Shown here: piece after piece, positions 34,080 to 43,981 of the stretch
Layout: the number at the start of each line of letters is the position of its first letter
Position numbering within the stretch: the first letter of the stretch is position 1
Assembly: GCA_023614405.1 (NCBI GenBank)
Contig: CM042685.1
Span: forward strand, 185,600,257 to 185,664,256
Source: Avena insularis
Taxonomy: Eukaryota; Streptophyta; Magnoliopsida; Poales; Poaceae
DNA: 64,000 nucleotides
Direction of reading: 5' to 3'
Translations under genes and position numbers: made by a program
The notes under the pieces: model-generated
What the model was told of the DNA's origin: nothing
What the model saw: only the letters and a program-made list of their open reading frames with translations
The model's database searches: none

Positions 34080-34412
34080 ATGCCCGGCAGAGAAGAGGTG
34101 CCCGAGGGGCCGCGGTTGTTGTGGTGGCCGAATCCGCCGGAGTTGCCGGACGTGCTACCTCCTCCGATTCCGGGGCGCCCGCGGATTTACAGGATGGGCA
34201 CACCGTTGGTTCGCCCTTTCTACAGCCGTCACGTGACCACCGACGAGCCTTTCACGAAGGCGGTGGCGGAACGCGTCTTTCTGCTGGAATACCGGCGATT
34301 GGAGCAGCTCAGATTGGTGTGTGGCGACCGGGAAGCGGTGCATGCCAATCCTGACGATGCTTTCCTGCGTGCCCTCCTCGACCAAGCTGAAGAGGAGGTG
34401 CAGACGCAATGA
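34080..34412 (+). CDS. Small uncharacterised protein, 110 aa
   Basis: An open frame from ATG 34,080 to TGA 34,410-34,412. The same frame is open further upstream to 33,939, so the start is not certain; I chose the ATG at the point where the text becomes protein-like. The N-terminal third is Pro-rich (PEGPRLLWWPNPPELPDVLPPP). The rest is helical and charged (AVAERVFLLEYRRLEQLRLVC, then DAFLRALLDQAEEEVQTQ). No known domain, signal peptide or membrane segment was recognised. Codon composition is GC-rich as in many grass exons. It may be a real short gene or the 5' exon of a broken one. Confidence 0.4.
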   Translation: MPGREEVPEGPRLLWWPNPPELPDVLPPPIPGRPRIYRMGTPLVRPFYSRHVTTDEPFTKAVAERVFLLEYRRLEQLRLVCGDREAVHANPDDAFLRALLDQAEEEVQTQ

Positions 34413-34621
34413 GCGCTCATCAATTCTCTCAATGACAAATGGTGTATCTGACCCGGCGTAGCCGCCGCCCCCAGCGCCAGCGGCCGCGCATAGTCTTAGG
34501 TTGTAGCGATGTTTTAGGGCGGCGTGAGTGTAATGATATTTTAGGGCTTGAATAAAGATTTTCATTTCAAATGGCCAATGCCTACATTCATACATCATAC
34601 ATGGCGCGCGCACAGCCTAGC

Positions 34622-34899
34622 CTACTCGTCGGAGTTGGAGGAGGAGTCGGAGTGGTAGCAGCGACGACACATGGTGTGGTCGAAGACGCTGACGTATAAC
34701 TTTCCGTCGCCGTTGTACTTGAAGACGACGATGTTGCCTGCTTCGATCCGGTGCGAGCGGGTGAAGCGCTCCCAGCCATTGCCGATACATCTGGCCAAGG
34801 TGGTTGGACTGCAGGTCGACTGGGTACCTGCATGTCCTGAAGTCGTTTGCCCGTAGCATGGCAAGAGGGGGCGGCTCGTCGCCGATTAGCGTCACGAAC
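34622..34899 (-). pseudogene. B3 DNA-binding domain exon, C-terminal part
   Basis: The minus strand from a possible acceptor (TTCAG|GTTCGTG at 34,900) reads FVTLIGDEPPPL and YPVDLQSNHLGQ in one frame. It then gives IGNGWERFTRSHRI, EAGNIVVFKYNGDGKLYVSVFDH and the acidic tail SDSSSNSDE in the next frame, to the stop at 34,622. The second part is the end of a plant B3 domain (GW..F...., GD/GN.vvF.y.g...V.vFd). The two parts join only if one base is gained or lost near 34,785, so the exon is probably frameshifted. The canonical GD is GN here. The upstream exons of a B3 gene were not found to the right. Confidence 0.6.
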
Positions 34900-35121
34900 C
34901 TGAATGTTGTGTATTACCTTTTCGAACTATAATCTGGGTGTGTTTATGACTGTAACCTTCGTTATGAAAATAATTATGTCTATGCCACTACTTCCAATCA
35001 CAATGTGCCGAGTTTGCTAGCATCTTATATTATGAATGTGTCCTTAGATTGTGCCCGTTCGTGGACAACGGCATCTGATCTTGTGGATCCCACCACAATC
35101 TCAGGTAGCTATATTCAGTAA
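34900..35121. other. Intergenic spacer before the Stowaway element
   Basis: AT-rich, with no gene or repeat recognised. Confidence 0.35.
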
Positions 35122-35123
35122 TA

Positions 35124-35461
35124 CTCCCTCTGTCCGAATTTAGGATGTGTATAGTTTTTTACACGCATACCAATATACTGTATGCAAGGTTGTGGAGGAA
35201 AATCCTGGACTAAATTAAGCCTTTCCCGATTTACTCATTACTACTCATGCATGCCACTGTGTGGTGCCTCCCCATTAAAACTCATGCATGCATTGGTTAT
35301 TCATCATTGTGGGAAGAGAAACGTATAATAAGTTAATTGCATGCAGTATTTAATCAGGGGCAAAAGAGTCACGTTAGCACTAGGCTTCCATGCACAATAT
35401 GCATCCTAATTTGAGAAATCTTGAAAAAAATTATGCTCATCCTAATCTGGGAGGGAGGGAG
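35124..35461. mobile_element. Stowaway-type MITE (Tc1/mariner)
   Basis: It starts CTCCCTCTGTCCGAATTTAG and ends with the inverse (AATCTGGGAGGGAGGGAG), flanked by TA on both sides (35,122-35,123 and 35,462-35,463). The ends also share AGGATG. At 338 bp it is longer than most Stowaways, and the middle has no coding content. Confidence 0.8.
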
Positions 35462-35463
35462 TA

Positions 35464-35560
35464 CTCCCTCCATCCCAAGTCTTAAGTCCTATATATATTT
35501 TTGAATGGTCAAGCCACGGAAAGTTTGGCCAAACTTTTAGAAAAGTCAATCCACGGAAAG
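35464..35560. mobile_element. Second Stowaway end, truncated
   Basis: Directly after the shared TA a new CTCCCTCCATCCCAAGTC begins, the canonical Stowaway start in the same orientation. A matching right end was not found, so this is either a truncated second element or a tandem insertion. Confidence 0.5.
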
Positions 35561-35978
35561 TAAATCCAAGCACTGCATGGCAGTTCTGGATGCTGCCGCA
35601 TGCAAATGGCACCGACAGAATTTGCACAGGGCAGGGCTGCGGGGCCGTGAGGCCCTTTGTTAAAAGAGGAGGGGGGGGGAGGAGGGCCGGGGAGATCGCA
35701 TTTACCATCACTACGGTCTTTACCTACCACGAAGCAAGTTTGACCAGTCGAGCACCATCTGTTTCGACATCGCAGGGCTACGATTGCGTGGTCGTGCCAG
35801 GCGGGAAGGGTGTGCGTGCTAATTGGCGATGGCATGGGTATCGAGAGGGCGGCGACATGGATGAAACACACACACACACGAAGACATTGCGTCCGTTCCA
35901 ACACACCACATATAGTCTCATGTTCTAGAAACGACAGAAACAACTTAAAATTATTAGGTGCCATAGGAGGCAGCAAGG
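35561..35978 (-). other. Presumed 3' flank of the zf-XS gene
   Basis: No domain is visible. A G-run at about 35,671-35,680 and a CA microsatellite near 35,868-35,878 are present. Part of this may be 3' UTR of the minus-strand gene ending at 35,979. Confidence 0.35.
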
Positions 35979-36864
35979 TCACTTCTTGGCCAGCTTGGAG
36001 CGGCGGATCCGGCCGATCCTGAACGCTGGGGATACAAGGCCGGTCCTGACGTACTCCCTGAGGAATTTCCCATATGCAGTATGCTTAGCCTTGATTGCTG
36101 GCTTGAGTGAATCATTGGGGATTTTACCGACGCCAACCGCATGCTGAATCATGTTGTCCATCCTCGGGTTGACTCTTTTGCTACAGAAGTGGCAACTAAG
36201 CTCCCCACTTAGAGTGCGGAAAGGGACATTCCTGCTCTTGATACTCTTCAATACGTGGTGGCTCTTGTCGTCCCTATACTCCTTGTCCGACCCCACCTCA
36301 CTTGAATTATCATGTAAATGCAAAAAATGCAAAAGAAATGAGCAAAATAAATTTACTTACCGGTCATGCATAGATATTCGAACAACCATTTCAAGTTACT
36401 TTGAAAACCACAACACAATTTTACAAGTTTATTACGGCTATCTCCACAGCTCGCTCCTAAATGTAGAATTTGGAGTAATTCAGAACAGACTAAATCTCTG
36501 CATGTAGCAGGTTGTATGGTGCATCTAATCATGATCGGTAGAATACGGATCACTTGAACAGATTCGGTTCTAGTACATTTACAGCCTGACCAGAAAATAT
36601 GAATATTAAACTAGAAAGATGGAGAAATAAAAGTACCTCCGGGTACTCGAGCAGAACGTGCTCGTCGAACTCCTCGCCCTCATCGAGGGCTCTGAAGTCT
36701 TCTGCACCCCCGAGCACATAGTCCTCATAAGGGTCGAACTGGACGTCCTCCTCGCCCTGGGATGCATGCATCTCCTCCAGATCTCTGGCCGAGGCGTCGC
36801 GCCGTGGTAAGCCTGAGTAGCCGGCGGCAACACCCGAAGACTCACCTACAAGCACTCGCTTCAT
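35979..36864 (-). CDS. zf-XS domain protein, two exons, 181 aa
   Basis: Exon 1 (36,864-36,637, 76 codons) starts MKRVLVGESSG and is acidic (EEDVQFDPYEDYVLGG, DEGEEFDEHVLLEYPE). It ends at GAG|GTAC. The intron is 36,636-36,297 with GT...AG ends. Exon 2 (36,296-35,979) continues in phase with VGSDKEYRDD and contains an XS-type zinc finger: Cys111 and Cys114 (SCHFCSKR), His128 in IQHAVGVGK, and His148 in KAKHTAYGKFLREYV. The protein ends in a basic tail RIRRSKLAKK. Zinc fingers of this type occur in SGS3/IDN2-like proteins of small-RNA pathways, where an XS RNA-binding domain and a coiled coil follow. Both are absent here, so the protein is far shorter than that family. No stop, shift or bad splice site is seen. 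It is the best candidate for an intact gene in this window, with function unknown. Confidence 0.78.
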
Positions 36865-37653
36865 GGCGTCGGAGGGGAGAAGGTGGTTGTTTGGCCTCGA
36901 GCTGTACGACGAGGTTTGTGGGTTTTGCTAGATCTGGGAGAATTGGTTAATGTGTGGGAGGGAGACGCAGAGGAGTAGGTTTTAAATATGGGGCATTGTT
37001 AAGTCTCCTCCTGGGGCCCTTCGCCTCGAGGCTCATCAGTTGGGTGCCCCGGTAGGGCTTCTGGCTGACGCGTGGACGTTTCGTGCCATGGGCCCCAGCT
37101 AGAAGTGAGATTGCAGGCATGGTACTGTGAGGCATGTTCCCATTTGCAGCTGGAGCAGTAGTAGGCTTTTCATAGGCGTGACATGACCACTCAATGGATT
37201 ATTTAATCTACGCATCGATCAATTGCTTCTCGTAGAAGGGTCAAAAGGAGGGACGCCTAAAAACACAACAGTTAAAGCATGGCTAGCCAGACCCCGTGCG
37301 TTGTCACGCTCTAATGTGAAGGGTATGATGCGTGCAGAGGATGCATGGTTCGACCCCCGCTGACACGACATTACAGTGCACCGTACTTGTGCCATGGTGG
37401 ACGCGTTGCAACCGGTTAGACGAGCGTGCCGCCGCGTTTCCCCTCACTGCACTAGAAAATACACACATTTTTTATATTTTTATATATCCTCGTGTATAAA
37501 AATCGAAATAGTTTATAATTCTTAGAGAATAAAAGTAAATACATAGACACGCATATACGAAAAATATACGCCTTTGTACACTTCCCTTCTAGATTATGGA
37601 AGTAAAGTATCGATGGCAAACTCGTTATTTCACGTGGATAGAGAGGTCCATCT

Positions 37654-37699
<46 letters not shown>

Positions 37700-37903
37700 G
37701 GAGGGGGGAGGGGGATATCTTGCCCGTTAGATCATAGAGGATCAATGTTGGGTGGGCACGATCCGCGTGACAACCGTCTTGACCAATCTACCAATCTGGG
37801 CATACCAACCAAAGTTAGGACGGGTTATCATGCAAGGAGGAAAACTGAGTACAACCATTTTCATATCAACCCTAGACATAACACACACACAAACACACAA
37901 TAA
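36865..37903. other. Promoter side of the zf-XS gene and unassigned DNA
   Basis: No further gene was recognised. It contains an AG microsatellite (37,656-37,697) and a short CA-rich stretch near 37,882-37,899 just before the satellite array. A string GGTTCGACCCC near 37,347 resembles a tRNA/SINE B box, but no convincing A box or tail goes with it. Confidence 0.35.
37656..37697. repeat. (AG)n microsatellite
   Basis: About 21 uninterrupted AG units. Confidence 0.95.
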
Positions 37904-40900
37904 TAAATTAATCAAAAATCAAAAAAATATGAAACCAGCTCGAGTAGCCCCTGTGTGTCACCCACTACCAATATAAAATCATAAACATGACAAACCTGGA
38001 CTTTTGCACACAACGCACCCCCCGGATGGCTATCGAGTAGGAGTTAACATGGCTTTCAATCCTAGACCTCGCCCTCACTGCCCAGAACGTGGATCCACTA
38101 TGCGGATTGATCCCAAACCCGCACCTAGCTCTCTCTCGGCATTCTAAGCAACTTCTCCAACTAGAGATTCCATGGATCCATGGAGAAATCCAGACTTACC
38201 ATTTACCAACTCGGGAAAACCGGCGATTATGCAAAGCAGGTGCGAGAATTGAGTTCGCCCTAGGGCCCAAGGCAATTTACACTCATGCTACGTCATGGCG
38301 GACCGCCATCAACAGCAGGTTGGTGCTCATCCCGTGGTGCAAGCATATATTGTATTTTTCCCGAGTCACGCCCCGGCAATTGCGGTTTCTAACTGTAGGT
38401 ACCTTAGAAATTGCCCAGTATTTTCTGGAAAAAATGTTTTGGGGTACCCCATGGGGTACCTAGGCTAGGCAAGTGCCTAGGGTCAAGGTTGCAATGGCCC
38501 TCGCGTGCCTACGCGTGCCGGCAGGTTTGCCGAATTTTCCCATCCCCGGAAACCTGGCAATGGGAAATTCATCAAAAATCAAGAAAAATACGAAACCAAC
38601 TCAAGTAGCCCCTGCGTGTCACCCACTACCAACATAAAACCATAAACAGGACAAACCGGGACTTTTGGCACACAGCGCACCCCCCGGATGGCTATCGAGG
38701 AGTGAACATGGCTTTCAACCCTAGACCTCCCCCTCAATGCCCAGAACGTGGATTCACGGAGCGGATTGAGCCCAAACCTAGCACCTAGCTCCCTCTCGAC
38801 ATTCTAAGCAACTTCTCCAAGTAGAGATTCTATGGTTCCTTGGAGAAATCTAGAGTTTCCATTTACTGACTACGAAAAACCGGTGATTATGCAAAGGAGG
38901 TGCGAGAATTGAGCGTGCCCTAGGGCCCGAGGCAATTTACACGCATGCTACGTCGCGGCAGAACGCCATCTCCGGGAGGTTGGTGCTCATCTCGTGGTGC
39001 AAGCATATACTGTATTTTCCCCGAGTCATGCCCTGGCAATTGCGGATTCTAACTGTAGGTACCCTAGAAATTGCCCTGTATTTTCTGGAAAAAATGTTTT
39101 CGGGTGCCCCATGGGGTACCTAGGCTGGGAAAATGCATAGGTTCAAGGTTGCAATGGACCTCGCGTGCCTGCGCGCGCCAGCGGGTTTGCCGATTTTGCC
39201 CACCCCGGAACCCCGGCAATGGGAAATTTATCAAAAATCAAGAAAAATACGAAACCAGCTCGAGTATCCCCTGCGTGTCACCCACTACCAACATAAAATC
39301 AGAAGCAAGACAAACCTGGACTTTTGGCACATGGCGCACCCCACGGATGGCTATCGAGTAGGAGTTAACATGGCTTTCAACCCTACACCTCCCCCTCACT
39401 GCCCAGAACAGGGATCCACTACGCGGATTGAGCCCAAACCCGGCACCTAGATCCCTCTCGGCATTCTAAACAACTTCTCCAACTAGAGATTCCAGGGTTC
39501 TATGGAGAAACCCAGAGTTTCCATTTACCGACTCCAGAAAATCGGTGATTCAGCAAACGAGGTGCGAGAATTGAGCGCACCCTAGGGACCGCGGCAATTT
39601 ACACGCTTGATACATTGTGGCGGACTGCCATACCAGGGAGGTTGGTGCTCATCTCGTGGTGCAAGCATATACTGTATTTTTCTCGAGTCACGCCCCGGTA
39701 ATTGCGGTTTATAACTGTATGTACCCTAGAAATTGCCTTGTGTTTTTTGGAAAAAATGTTTTGGGGTGCCCCATGGGGTACCTAGGCTGGGAAAGTGCCT
39801 AGGTTCAATGTTGCAATGGACCTCGCATTCCTGCGCGCGCCGGCGGGTTTGTCGATTTTTCCCACCCCCGAACCCCGGCAATGGGAAATTTATCAAAAAT
39901 CAAAAAAAAAATATGAAACCATCACGAGTAGCCCCTGCCCACTACAAACATAAAATCAGAAGAATGACAAACCCGGAATTTTGGCACACGGCGCACCCCT
40001 AGATGGCTATCGAGTAGGAGTTAACATGGCTTTCAACCCTAGACCTCCCCCTCACTGCCAAGAACATGGATCCACTACGCGTATTGAGCCCAAACTTGGC
40101 ACCTGGCTCCCTATCGACATTCTAAGCAAACTCTCCAACTAGAGATTCCAGGGTTCCATGGAGAAATTCAGACTTTCCATTTACCGACTCTGGAAAACCG
40201 GCGATTCTGCAAAGGAGGTGCGAGAATTGATCGCGCCCTAGGACCCGAGGCAATTTACACGCATGCTTGGCGGACCGCCATCCCCAGGAGGTTGGTGCTC
40301 ATCTCGTGGTGCAAGCATATATTGTATTTTCCCCGAGTCACGCCCCAGCAATTGCGGTTTCTAACTGTAGGTACCCTAGAAATTGCCCTGTATTTTCTGC
40401 AAAAAATGTTTTGGGTGCCCCATGGGGTACCTAGGCTGGCAAGTGCCTAGGTTCAAGGTTGCAATGGAACTCGCATGCCTGTGCGCTGGCGGGTTTGCCG
40501 ATTTTGCCCACCCCCCAAACCCCCGCAATGGGAAATTCATCAAAAATCAAGAAAAATACGAAACCAGCTCGAGTAGCCCCTGCATGTCACCCACTACCAA
40601 CATAAAATAAGAAGCAGGACAAACAGGGACTTTTAGCACACGGCGCGCCCCCGAATGGCTATCGAGTAGGAGTTAACATGGCTTTCAACCCTAGACGTCC
40701 CCCTCACTGCCCAGAACGTGGATCCACAACGTGGATTGAGCCCAAACCCGGCACCTCTCTCCCTCTCGACATTCTAAGCAACTTCTCCAACTAGAGATTC
40801 CAGGGTTCCATGGAGAAATCCAGAGTTTCCTTTTACCAACTTCGGAAAACCGGTGATTCTGCAAAGGAGGTGCGATAATTGAGTGTGCCCTAGGGCCCAA

Positions 40901-42157
40901 GGAAATTTACATGCATGCTACGTCGTGGCGGTCCGCCATCCCTGGGAGGTTGGTGCTCATCTTGTGGTGCAAGCATATACTGTATTTTCCCCGAGTCACG
41001 CCCCGGCAATTACGGTTTCTAACTGTAGGTACCCTAGTAATTTCCCTGAATTTTCCGGAAAAAAATGTTTTGGGGTGCCCCATGGGGTACCTAGGCTGGG
41101 CAAGTGCCTAGGTTCAAGGTTGCAATGGACCTCGCATGCCTGTGCGCGCCGGCAAGTTTGCCAATTTTGCCCACCCCCCGAACCCCGGCAATGGGAAATT
41201 AATCAAAAATCAAGAAAAATATGAAACCAGCTCGAGTAGCCCCTGCGTGTCACACACTACCAACATAAAATCATAAGCAGGATAAACCGGGAGTTTTAGC
41301 ATACGGCGCACCCCCAGATGGCTATCGAGTAGGAGTTAACATGGCTTTCAACCCTAGACCTCCCCCTCACTGCCCAGAACATGGATCCACTGCGCGGATT
41401 GAGCCAAAACCCGGCACCTGGCCCCTTCTCGGCATTCTAAGCAACTTATCAAACTAGAGATTCCAGGGTTCCATGGAGAAATCTAGAGTTTCCTTTTACC
41501 GACTCCGGAAAACCGGTGATTCTTCAAAGGAGGTGCGAGAATTGAGCGCGCCCTAGGGCCAGAGGCAATTTACACGCATGCTACATCGTGGCGGACCACT
41601 ATCCCCGGGAGGTTGGTGCTCATCTCGTGGTGCAAGCATATACTATATTTTCCTCGAGTCACGCCCCGGCAATTGCAGTTTCTAAATGTATGTACCCTAG
41701 AAATTGCCCTGTATTTTCTGAAAAAAATGTTTTGGGATGCCCCATGGGGTACCTAGGCTGGGCAAGTGCCTAGGTTCAAGATTGCAATGGACTTCGCGTT
41801 CTTGCATGCGCCGGCGGGTTTGCCGATTTTTCCCACCCCCGAACCCCGACAATGGGAAATTCATCAAAAATCAAGAAAAATACGAAACCATCTCGAGTAG
41901 CCCCTGCGTGTCACCCACTACCAACATAAAATCATAAGCAAGACAAACCAGGACTTTTGGCCCACGGCACACCCCCCGGATGGCTATCGAGTAGGGGTTA
42001 ACATGGCTTTCAACCCTAGACCTCCCCCTCACTGCCCAGAACGTGGATCCACTGCGCGGATTGAGCCCAAACCTGGCACCTAGCTCCCTCTTGGCATTCT
42101 AAAAAACTTATCCAACTAGATGTTCCAGGGTTCCATGGAGAAATCCAGAGTTTCCCG
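37904..42157. repeat. Satellite-like tandem array, ~660-bp unit, about 6.4 copies
   Basis: The landmark ATGGCTATCGAG occurs at about 38,026, 38,688, 39,347, 40,003, 40,655, 41,318 and 41,980, that is, spacings of 652-663 bp. Each unit also contains CCCCATGGGGTACCTAGGC, TTGGTGCTCATCTCGTGGTG and AAAATCAAGAAAAATACGAA. All copies are in the same orientation and differ by scattered substitutions and small indels. The array starts at about 37,904 part-way through a unit and breaks off at about 42,157 inside TTTCC. Frames of 60-120 codons recur in each unit (for example one containing KCFGVPHGVPRLGKCLGSRLQ), but they shift and stop differently between units, so they are not genes. I do not recognise the family. 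Confidence 0.95.
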
Positions 42158-42660
42158 TATCGTAACCCTAACTACTAATAGCAGCCATCAGATTGTAACC
42201 CTAGTGGCCAAAGGAGACCGTTAGATCGTCTCTTCTAGAAGACCGGCCCTCTCCCCCTTCCTGGGGCACTGGTTCCGCGTGCCGATGGTTACAGACCGTT
42301 CGATCGGGCCGCGTGGATGCTAGAATGCTTCTTTGTAAGGCCGATCCGCAAGTAGGCTGTTCTGCAACATGATTCGCCGCTCTTATAATATTCAAATATA
42401 TATATTATCATATGCACCTTCCTCTTCCCTATATTAATAAGACCTCGTGACTGAGCACGTCTCTTTCACACCCCTTCTCCACCGCATCTTGCTGTGCCGG
42501 ACAACGCCACCGGCTTTCGCGCGTTGTTCCCCGACGACAGCAACTGACTTGAACCTTAAGGTAGGAAATCATTCGACTAGCGTTTGAATTTATCTTACAA
42601 ATTCCTGTTGTCGGCTTAACTAAATGTACATATATTCTCTGATATCTCAACAATCTTCAG
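42158..42660. other. Flank between satellite array and SINA-like fragment
   Basis: No gene. The stretch at about 42,470-42,560 has the look of a leader with a possible splice donor (AAG|GTAGGAA at about 42,560), followed by an intron-like AT-rich part up to CTTCAG at 42,660. Confidence 0.3.
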
Positions 42661-42893
42661 ATGTGGGAGCCGCGTAGCAAGGAGTACTCAGATCGCCAGC
42701 CCTTGAATCTGGAGGAGATCCTCACGCGCAACATCCTGGTGACGTACGGGATCGAGTACTCCCACCATGGATGATCTTGCCGTTACCCCTACCACATGCT
42801 CCCAGGTCACGAGCTCACGTGCCGACACGGTGCGTGCGGCTGCATGGAGCCCGGCTGCAACTACACCGGCTGCAGTAACCACGCGACGAAGAG
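42661..42893 (+). pseudogene. SINA/SIAH-like zinc-finger fragment
   Basis: After an acceptor-like CTTCAG the frame reads MWEPRSKEYSD, LNLEEILTRNILVTYG, a stop, then YPYHMLPGHELTCRHGACG and CMEPGCNYTGC. The spacing YH....HE..C.HG.C.C.EPGC.Y.G is that of the second half of the SIAH-type zinc finger of plant SINA-like E3 ubiquitin ligases. One internal stop (TGA near 42,772) and loss of everything after about 42,893, including the TRAF-like domain, make it a fragment. The assignment rests on Cys/His spacing only. Confidence 0.45.
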
Positions 42894-43981
42894 GTTAGAA
42901 CAGTGACATCGATTAGGGAGCTTGGATTCAATTCCATATGCATGGGAGATGCGAGCAACGAGGAGGAGGTTGTCGGCTTAAACACAGCTCGGGAAGGTTG
43001 GGAGGGGTAGGGAGAGCGGTTGCTAGAGGAAGAAGAATGATATAAGAGAAGATTGAGGATGAGGAAGAAGAGGAGAGGGATAACAGGTGGGGCATAGGTC
43101 CACATCATCGCTTAGTTTTGGGCATATTCTATTAGTTTTGCTATTAAAACATGGTTAGCCAAAAAATGCCATATTTGTAACAGCTCGTTCAAAAAGTGGT
43201 ATGAATTAGTAAAACAACTCCAAAAGTGATACTAAGTTGTTACCCTAGCCCAATTGTGGTACTAAAATATAATTTACTCCTTCAAGCCTCTCTTTCCACG
43301 TCGATGGTGTCAGCAAACTGTGATCTGTGGCATTGGATCATGGACGTGATTTTGTTCATGCTTAGATTTACCTTACATGAGTATGGGGTATCGGTTTCAA
43401 AAGATTAAAAAAGAAATTGCAGTTTCATTCGAATCTAGGTTCGAACTAAATTTCATCAACTAAAAACTAAATTAAAACAAAACCCTAAATCTAGCGGGAG
43501 AGGTCATAGTCAACGTCATCATCTTCACCACCGTTGTCATTGTATTCATCGAGGTCAATGACCCTACCAGCTTCCCAGGCTGACCAACACTCGGTGAACC
43601 CCCCACCCAAGGTATGTACAAGGATTGGCACAGGGTCGTGTTCAGGCTAGAGAACTCCTCTAGGTCGTAGGGTCTATGGGTGCCGCATGTGCCTCCAAGT
43701 ACTCCTAAAACTACTCCTCTACCCCTCTGGCTTCAGATGGCGGAACACGATGATGTTTCCTCTTGGTGGAAACCCAGTTCTATCTCGGGAAACATGGAGG
43801 TGAAGTCGCTGCTCTGGCTTGTGCCACAATCTCTTGGCGGAGTGCGCTGGCTCCGGCTTGGCCTACTGGAAAGCTATGTTTCTAGGACACCTGGGACCAC
43901 GAGGGAGGCCGCGAGGAGGATAGCGAGCATGAAGACACGGAGAATGCCAAAGGCACGGCTCGTACTCTGGCGGCTGGTAGT
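42894..43981. other. Unassigned DNA between SINA-like fragment and Copia LTR
   Basis: No recognised domain. A plus frame (43,680-44,012) runs into the Copia LTR and is not credible as a gene. The segment 43,700-43,975 has coding-like composition, but I could not identify it. Confidence 0.3.

Noticed and set aside
37347..37357. B-box-like GGTTCGACCCC, possible tRNA or SINE
   Set aside because: No cloverleaf, no convincing A box at the right distance, and no poly-A or poly-T tail or target duplication.
38089..41937. Repeated open frames of 60-124 codons in the satellite array
   Set aside because: They recur only because the unit recurs. Lengths, starts and stops differ between units and the frame is not preserved by the 652-663-bp spacing.
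37904..42157. CRISPR-like or ribosomal spacer interpretation of the tandem array
   Set aside because: Units are ~660 bp without spacers and contain no rRNA sequence. CRISPR does not occur in plant nuclear DNA.
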